NCBI GenBank assembly: GCA_937891015.1 | Contig: CALAPY010000098.1 | Coordinates: 1 to 27,901, forward strand | Reading direction: 5' to 3' | DNA from: UBA2108 sp002713215 | GTDB taxonomy: Bacteria > Bacteroidota > Bacteroidia > Flavobacteriales_G > Salibacteraceae | Length of the DNA: 27,901 nucleotides | Part shown: piece after piece, positions 23,371-27,901 of the stretch | Layout of the letters: every line of letters starts with the position of its first letter | How positions within the stretch are numbered: the first letter of the stretch is position 1 | Position numbers and translations under genes: made by a program | Notes under the pieces: generated by a model | Told to the model about the DNA's origin: nothing | Seen by the model: the letters and a program-made list of their open reading frames with translations, nothing else | The model's database searches: none

Positions 23371-25680
23371 TTATGAGACCGCTTTCAATAGTGAATCGTA
23401 GTGGTCTTTATCATTGTTTTTTATAAGATTAAGTAAGTCAGAAACAGCATTCTCAATGTCACACATTAAATCGCTGTTAGTGATCATTCTTGTTATATCG
23501 TTTGAATGACTGAAATAATGAAACACCTTTAAAACCCTCTTTGAATTTTCAGACCCCCACAAATGGCTTGCTCTGTCATCAACTTTAGAGGACTCATAAT
23601 GCCCTGGTAAGCGAGAGTAGGTGTAAAGTTCAGTAAACCTTCGAACCGCATTTGGAATCCCCATCATGTCAGTTTCAGTTTTGGAAGCTGAACTGGAATT
23701 TTCGAAATGGTAGATTACATCAAACAAATAATGATACTCTGAAGAGTAATTTTTAAGTGAGTTAGGAAGTTGTGTAATTGTTGATTCCGTTTGATTCAAT
23801 CGTTTTACGTAGTAATACAATTTCTTTTTAATCTTATTGCCATTGTGTTCAAAAAGCGGTGCATTCAGGTCTTTTCGCAGGAGACCAAAGAAATCAAAAT
23901 TGTGAGTAGATATAAAAAGCTGTTTGCATTTCAATTCCCAAAATTTATCATCAGCCGACCTAGAAAGGAAGTACTCTTTTAAAAGAGCATTTACCTGAAA
24001 AATGTGATTACTATCTAGACTTGAAATTGGGTCATCGATATAGACAATTGTGTTTTCTATATCAGTGGTTTCATCAAGTTTTGTCAGGAAGTATGAAAAA
24101 GCAATTGCTGTTTTTTCACCTTCGCTTAAATGACGAGCTTCTTTATTGTTTCTAACTAATTTAAATCGCTCATTTTCTCCTTCTTTAAAGACTTTAACCT
24201 TAACTTCTTTACGACCTAGAAATTTTTCAATATATGTGTTTAGCTGTTTTGCCCCAACTTGTGCCTTGCTAATGCTGCTTTCTAAATCTTCAATTTCGGT
24301 CTTTAATATTGGGATTTTGTCACTTAAAAGTTGTTTACGCCATTCTAGCCATATACTTAATTTGTCTTTTTCCCAAGGTTTGAATGCTAATATGAATTCT
24401 GAAATGTAATGAGCTTTTACTTTTTCTTCGGCATCTTTTTTATTTTGAGCAAATTCAGCTGATTTTTTATTATGCTCATCAACAACGTTATTGTACTTCA
24501 CTTTTAGTACTTCAACAGATTCATAGTTGGTGTTAATAGTTGAAAAGTCTGTAATTGGTTTAAATGGTTCGTCAAACTTTGATTGTATCAAGGTTGCAAA
24601 CTTGTCAATCTCGGAGTTGTAATCATCTACTGCCTTTTTTAAATCAGTAGAAAATGAATCAAGGTTAATCCATAGTTCAGTATAAAAGGAACTTTTTTCA
24701 AGAGTAGGGTATGTTAGCTTAGATTCAATAACTTCCTTTTTCAAGGCAATTAGTTTAATCTTATGCTCTTTTAAATCCTTAGAAAAGTGAGCCATTAATT
24801 CCTTTGTGCGTTCTTCATCAATTTCGTTTCCGCAATACTCACACTTGTCTTTACCATTGTTAATTGTTTCAAATCCTTTTTCTACCCAATCAGCTACATC
24901 TGGATTGTCAACGAAATATTGAATAATCTTGGAAAATTCAGGAATAGAATTGAGCAATCCCTTTGAATCCTCAATTTTCGTACTTAGTTGATAAAGAGGG
25001 TTGAACTTATCAACATCAAGTAGTTTATCAGATTCATTTTTAGTAGCCCAAGCCGTACTCTCTCTTAACTCATCTGTGGAAAGAACTTTTGCTTTATAAT
25101 GACCACTTTTAATTATTGGGTTATAATCCACTGTTGCATGGCTTACTGTGTAAGCCGATTGTCCATATTGCAATGCTGCTCTTATTTCTCTTGCTACTTC
25201 TCGTAATCCTTGAGTTAATGAGTTAGCTAAAGTATTTAGTTGGTTATCAATTGAGTTTGCTTGAGCACCTGAAATGATTTTGTGGTATTTATCTAATAGG
25301 TCTTGCTTTTTAGCTATTTGATCTAGGGCGTATTTTGATTCTTTTCCGACAATCAAAATAGGATTGAAAGCTTCTCCCTCTAAGTGAATATTATCTCTGA
25401 CAAAATCTGAATTAAATATTTTGAACAGGAGTGGAGCTGTTGCAATATCAGAATGAGTGTATGAACCACCATCATAGTCTTCTATCTTAAAATCACATCC
25501 GTTGTAATAATTGTCTATTTCCTTATTCTCAAACGATTGAAAGATTCTTGAAATGGTTGTTTTACCTGAATAATTCCAACCATAAATAATATTGAGTTTG
25601 GCAAAGTCCTGAAAGTCTCCGTTTCGTTGATAGTCCTTGAAAACGCCAAAATCTTTAATATGGTTGATTCGTTTTATCAT
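23371..25680 (-). CDS. RloC-like zinc-hook AAA_13 ATPase with putative anticodon nuclease
   Basis: 769 residues from ATG 25680, which shares one base with the stop of the upstream Res gene (TGATG); GTG 25683 is an alternative. Walker A is IIYGWNYSGKTT (about residues 32-42). A coiled coil holds a CEYC zinc hook at about 280. The ABC signature LSEGEKTAIAF lies near 518 and Walker B VYIDDPISSLDS near 546, followed by FISTHNFDF. These are the features of RloC, an ATPase that senses DNA damage or phage action and cleaves tRNA at the anticodon. The C-terminal domain has NAVRRFTEL with an R-x3-E pair (R680, E684) and VFHYFSHSND (H721, H725), matching the catalytic R-x3-E...H arrangement of PrrC/RloC; spacing is longer than in those proteins. 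Nuclease activity is inferred. Confidence 0.8.
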   Translation of the reverse strand: MIKRINHIKDFGVFKDYQRNGDFQDFAKLNIIYGWNYSGKTTISRIFQSFENKEIDNYYNGCDFKIEDYDGGSYTHSDIATAPLLFKIFNSDFVRDNIHLEGEAFNPILIVGKESKYALDQIAKKQDLLDKYHKIISGAQANSIDNQLNTLANSLTQGLREVAREIRAALQYGQSAYTVSHATVDYNPIIKSGHYKAKVLSTDELRESTAWATKNESDKLLDVDKFNPLYQLSTKIEDSKGLLNSIPEFSKIIQYFVDNPDVADWVEKGFETINNGKDKCEYCGNEIDEERTKELMAHFSKDLKEHKIKLIALKKEVIESKLTYPTLEKSSFYTELWINLDSFSTDLKKAVDDYNSEIDKFATLIQSKFDEPFKPITDFSTINTNYESVEVLKVKYNNVVDEHNKKSAEFAQNKKDAEEKVKAHYISEFILAFKPWEKDKLSIWLEWRKQLLSDKIPILKTEIEDLESSISKAQVGAKQLNTYIEKFLGRKEVKVKVFKEGENERFKLVRNNKEARHLSEGEKTAIAFSYFLTKLDETTDIENTIVYIDDPISSLDSNHIFQVNALLKEYFLSRSADDKFWELKCKQLFISTHNFDFFGLLRKDLNAPLFEHNGNKIKKKLYYYVKRLNQTESTITQLPNSLKNYSSEYHYLFDVIYHFENSSSASKTETDMMGIPNAVRRFTELYTYSRLPGHYESSKVDDRASHLWGSENSKRVLKVFHYFSHSNDITRMITNSDLMCDIENAVSDLLNLIKNNDKDHYDSLLKAVS

Positions 25681-27901
25681 CACTCAATCAATTGCCCTAC
25701 TTTGTTTACCACCTTGTATTCTAATTCTTCAAATTCGTTGAAGTGTGCTTTACCACATTTGATTTTTAATTGCTCGTCCCCACTTAGTTTGGCTAAATCA
25801 ACTTCTGGTGTTCCTGTGTCTTTGGTTTCTGCAACAAAGTAGATTTTCTTATCATCTTCAAATACCAAAGCCCAATCTGGATTGTAGTTTCCAATAGGGG
25901 TAGGGATTTTAAACCAATTTGGTAATTTGAAATAGAACTTGATTTGGTCGCTTGATTCACAATCCTTTGCAAACTTGCTTTCAACTCCTGAGTCTAACGG
26001 AACAAACTCTTCGTAAATCGTTTTTGAAGTGTCGGTTACTTTAAATGAAAAATCATTTAAATAGACCTCTAATTCCTGAGCTTCAAAAAGAGCCATTTCA
26101 TATTCTTCACTTCCAATTTTTTGATATTTGATTCCATCAATCATCAAGTCATACAGAGTTCGTTTTATGGCTTGGGTTGTTAAGTCCAAAAACAATTGTG
26201 GATTGATTAAAATATCTCCAATTCTGTCTGACTTACTTAGGATTTCTTGAATGGTTGAGCGAGTAAGTTCCGTTTTGCTTTGTATGTAACCTAAAACATC
26301 TGGGATTTTCCAAGAGTAGCCGCCATAGGATTCCACTTTATCTCCTGCATACATGGTTTCAACTCCTTCATCAGTCATACTGATATTGACTTTCGTTGAG
26401 CGAATAGAAGGGGCTTTAATTTCGGGTAAGTCTTTAACTGATTTTGAAGCTAAAGTGATTAACTCGTCTGTTTTATAGTCAACTCGATAAGTAGTTTTCT
26501 TTTTTAGGTTTTCCCATATCTCCAAGAATTTTGGGTCTGCTTCAAATCCTTTTCGGTACTTGATTACAGTACGCTCTCGTTTGTTTTTAATTCTGCCTTT
26601 AAATTCAACTCCACAATCATCTTCAATTTCTTTCTGTAAAGTTTTGGCAAAGTCATCGTAAGATTCATTGGCAACTACAGTCAAGCGGTTTATGTTTTGG
26701 TCATAAGTTCTTTGACCTGTTTGGTCAACAGCTAAACGTAAGCCTCTGCCAATTTCCTGACGCTTTTTAACGTCTGATTTGGTTTCGTTTAAGGTGCAAA
26801 TCTGGAATACATTTGGATTGTCCCAACCTTCTCGAAGTGCGGAGTGTGAGAATATGAATCGCAGTGAATTGTCGATATTCAATAACTTTTCTTTCTCTTT
26901 CATTATCAGACTGTATGTATCATTATCCGCTTTGGTTTCTCCCGAAGTATCTTTGAATTTGCCCTTTTTATCTTGTGAAAAATAGCCGTTGTGCGTTTCT
27001 TGAATAGTGAATTTGTCAAGCTCTTTAAAGGCGGGTTTTGAAATGTATTCTTGATAAATTTCTTCAAACCATTCGGCAAATTTTCCTCTGTGTGGATTTC
27101 CTGCTGAATCGTAGTAACGATAATTGGCAACTTTGTCTATGAAGAATAGTGAAAGGACTTTTATTCCTTGTTTATTGAGTCTTTTTTCCTTCTTTAAATG
27201 CTCCTCAACCGTTTTGCGGATTTGGAATTTCATCACTTCATCGTCCAATCCACCTTGGCTATCGCCTTTGTACAATAAATTGCCATTAGATAATGAAATG
27301 CATTGATTGGTTACGTCTATTTCTTCAATAATGTAGCCATTTGAATAAATCTCTCGTTCCTTAGAAAGTTTGTACAAGTCATTGCCAACATTTACTGAAA
27401 CTGATTTCTTTTTTACGCCTCCTGCCTCATTGATATTAATGGAAACTTTAGCGGTAACTTTTGTTTTTGTTGCTTTAATAGAATCAACTTGAACAAAGGC
27501 ATCATTAAAAGCATTTTCTTCTACAATAGAATCTACCTCTATTTGCTTAACTAAACCTAAATCGTAGGCTTTTACAGGATTTAAGCTGTAAGTAAGATTG
27601 TATTGGTTGCGGTGTGTTGCCGAGTAACGAAGTGTACAAAGTCCATTTAAGTTTTCAATTGCAGAAATACGTTTTTCGGTTTCCATGTTTTGTGGCTCAT
27701 CCACAATTACAATGGGATTTGCTGATTGAATAAATTCAATGGGTTTGCGTCCATTAGCTCTGTAATGCGGTTGGTTGATTATGTTTTGGTCTTTGGCAAA
27801 TGAATCAATATTGATTACCAATATTTCTATGTTGTTGTTGGTTGCAAAGCCTCTGAGTGTTGACACTTTAGCACTGTCGTACACTTGAAATTGATAGGGG
27901 A
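25680..27901 (-). CDS. res: Type III restriction enzyme Res subunit (5' end beyond window)
   Basis: The frame is open to the right edge; 740 codons are visible. Helicase motif II appears as IVIVDEPQNM, motif III as RYSATH, motif V region as REGWDNPNVFQICTL and motif VI as RQEIGRGLRL, all typical of the SF2 domain of type III Res. Near the C-terminus NPDWALVF...VAETK is the PD-(D/E)xK nuclease site. Walker A lies beyond the window. The subunit works with a Mod methyltransferase, translocating along DNA from an unmodified site and cleaving when two complexes meet. The mod gene is expected upstream, to the right of the window. The stop overlaps the start of the RloC-like gene. Confidence 0.93.
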   Translation of the reverse strand, partial: PYQFQVYDSAKVSTLRGFATNNNIEILVINIDSFAKDQNIINQPHYRANGRKPIEFIQSANPIVIVDEPQNMETEKRISAIENLNGLCTLRYSATHRNQYNLTYSLNPVKAYDLGLVKQIEVDSIVEENAFNDAFVQVDSIKATKTKVTAKVSININEAGGVKKKSVSVNVGNDLYKLSKEREIYSNGYIIEEIDVTNQCISLSNGNLLYKGDSQGGLDDEVMKFQIRKTVEEHLKKEKRLNKQGIKVLSLFFIDKVANYRYYDSAGNPHRGKFAEWFEEIYQEYISKPAFKELDKFTIQETHNGYFSQDKKGKFKDTSGETKADNDTYSLIMKEKEKLLNIDNSLRFIFSHSALREGWDNPNVFQICTLNETKSDVKKRQEIGRGLRLAVDQTGQRTYDQNINRLTVVANESYDDFAKTLQKEIEDDCGVEFKGRIKNKRERTVIKYRKGFEADPKFLEIWENLKKKTTYRVDYKTDELITLASKSVKDLPEIKAPSIRSTKVNISMTDEGVETMYAGDKVESYGGYSWKIPDVLGYIQSKTELTRSTIQEILSKSDRIGDILINPQLFLDLTTQAIKRTLYDLMIDGIKYQKIGSEEYEMALFEAQELEVYLNDFSFKVTDTSKTIYEEFVPLDSGVESKFAKDCESSDQIKFYFKLPNWFKIPTPIGNYNPDWALVFEDDKKIYFVAETKDTGTPEVDLAKLSGDEQLKIKCGKAHFNEFEELEYKVVNKVGQLIE

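Overview
The window reads as chromosomal DNA from a member of the Bacteroidota, most like the Flavobacteriales/Cytophagales side of the phylum. Evidence: low GC; a Kelch protein whose C-terminus begins a type IX secretion sorting domain; a TAnnTTTG-type promoter (1458-1465); a BatA-like aerotolerance protein; a YaiO-family outer-membrane protein; a PKD-domain lipoprotein; and DUF4199, DUF3052 and DUF1801 proteins. No rRNA, tRNA or CRISPR array was seen.

Region 1 (1-12.2 kb) looks like ordinary chromosome. A partial secreted Kelch protein lies on the minus strand. A plus-strand operon of three genes follows: a TPR/YaiO outer-membrane barrel, a membrane-anchored HEAT-repeat protein, and a processive GT2 glycosyltransferase fused to a periplasmic SPOR domain. 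Its architecture resembles Pga/Bcs exopolysaccharide synthesis and export, but no deacetylase or glycanase gene is next to it. Convergent to it is a minus-strand pair: BatA-like VWA membrane protein, then a dihydroorotase homologue that has lost the HxH metal motif. A SulP anion transporter follows on the plus strand.

Region 2 (12.2-19.3 kb) is entirely minus strand. It holds a PKD lipoprotein, a small beta-barrel, then a tightly packed run of small stand-alone proteins: DUF3052, DUF1801, two SAM methyltransferases, a P-loop NTPase, DinB, CPBP protease, GNAT and VOC. A nucleotidyltransferase comes after a short gap.

Region 3 (19.3-22.8 kb) is the most striking. Three imperfect palindromes (about 20.15-20.29, 21.80-22.02 and 22.70-22.76 kb) look like integron attC sites: long arms differing almost only by G.T wobbles and extrahelical bases, with AAC...GTT simple ends. 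The segments between neighbouring palindromes are bounded by perfect 10-bp inverted ends (GTTAGCGGCA/TGCCGCTAAC and GTTAGGGTTA/TAACCCTAAC), which is what cassette excision and insertion predicts. Genes inside are all minus strand and nearly leaderless: AraC-VOC-DUF4199 in one segment and a signal-peptide protein in the other. No integrase is in the window, so this is a candidate CALIN (attC cluster lacking an integrase) or an unnamed palindrome family that mimics one. The membrane-protein gene just outside has an apparent frameshift at a T8 run.

Region 4 (22.9-27.9 kb) is a defence module on the minus strand: a type III restriction subunit (5' end beyond the window), an RloC-like zinc-hook AAA ATPase with a putative anticodon-nuclease domain, and two very small membrane proteins. 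All four are overlapping or nearly so, suggesting one functional unit.
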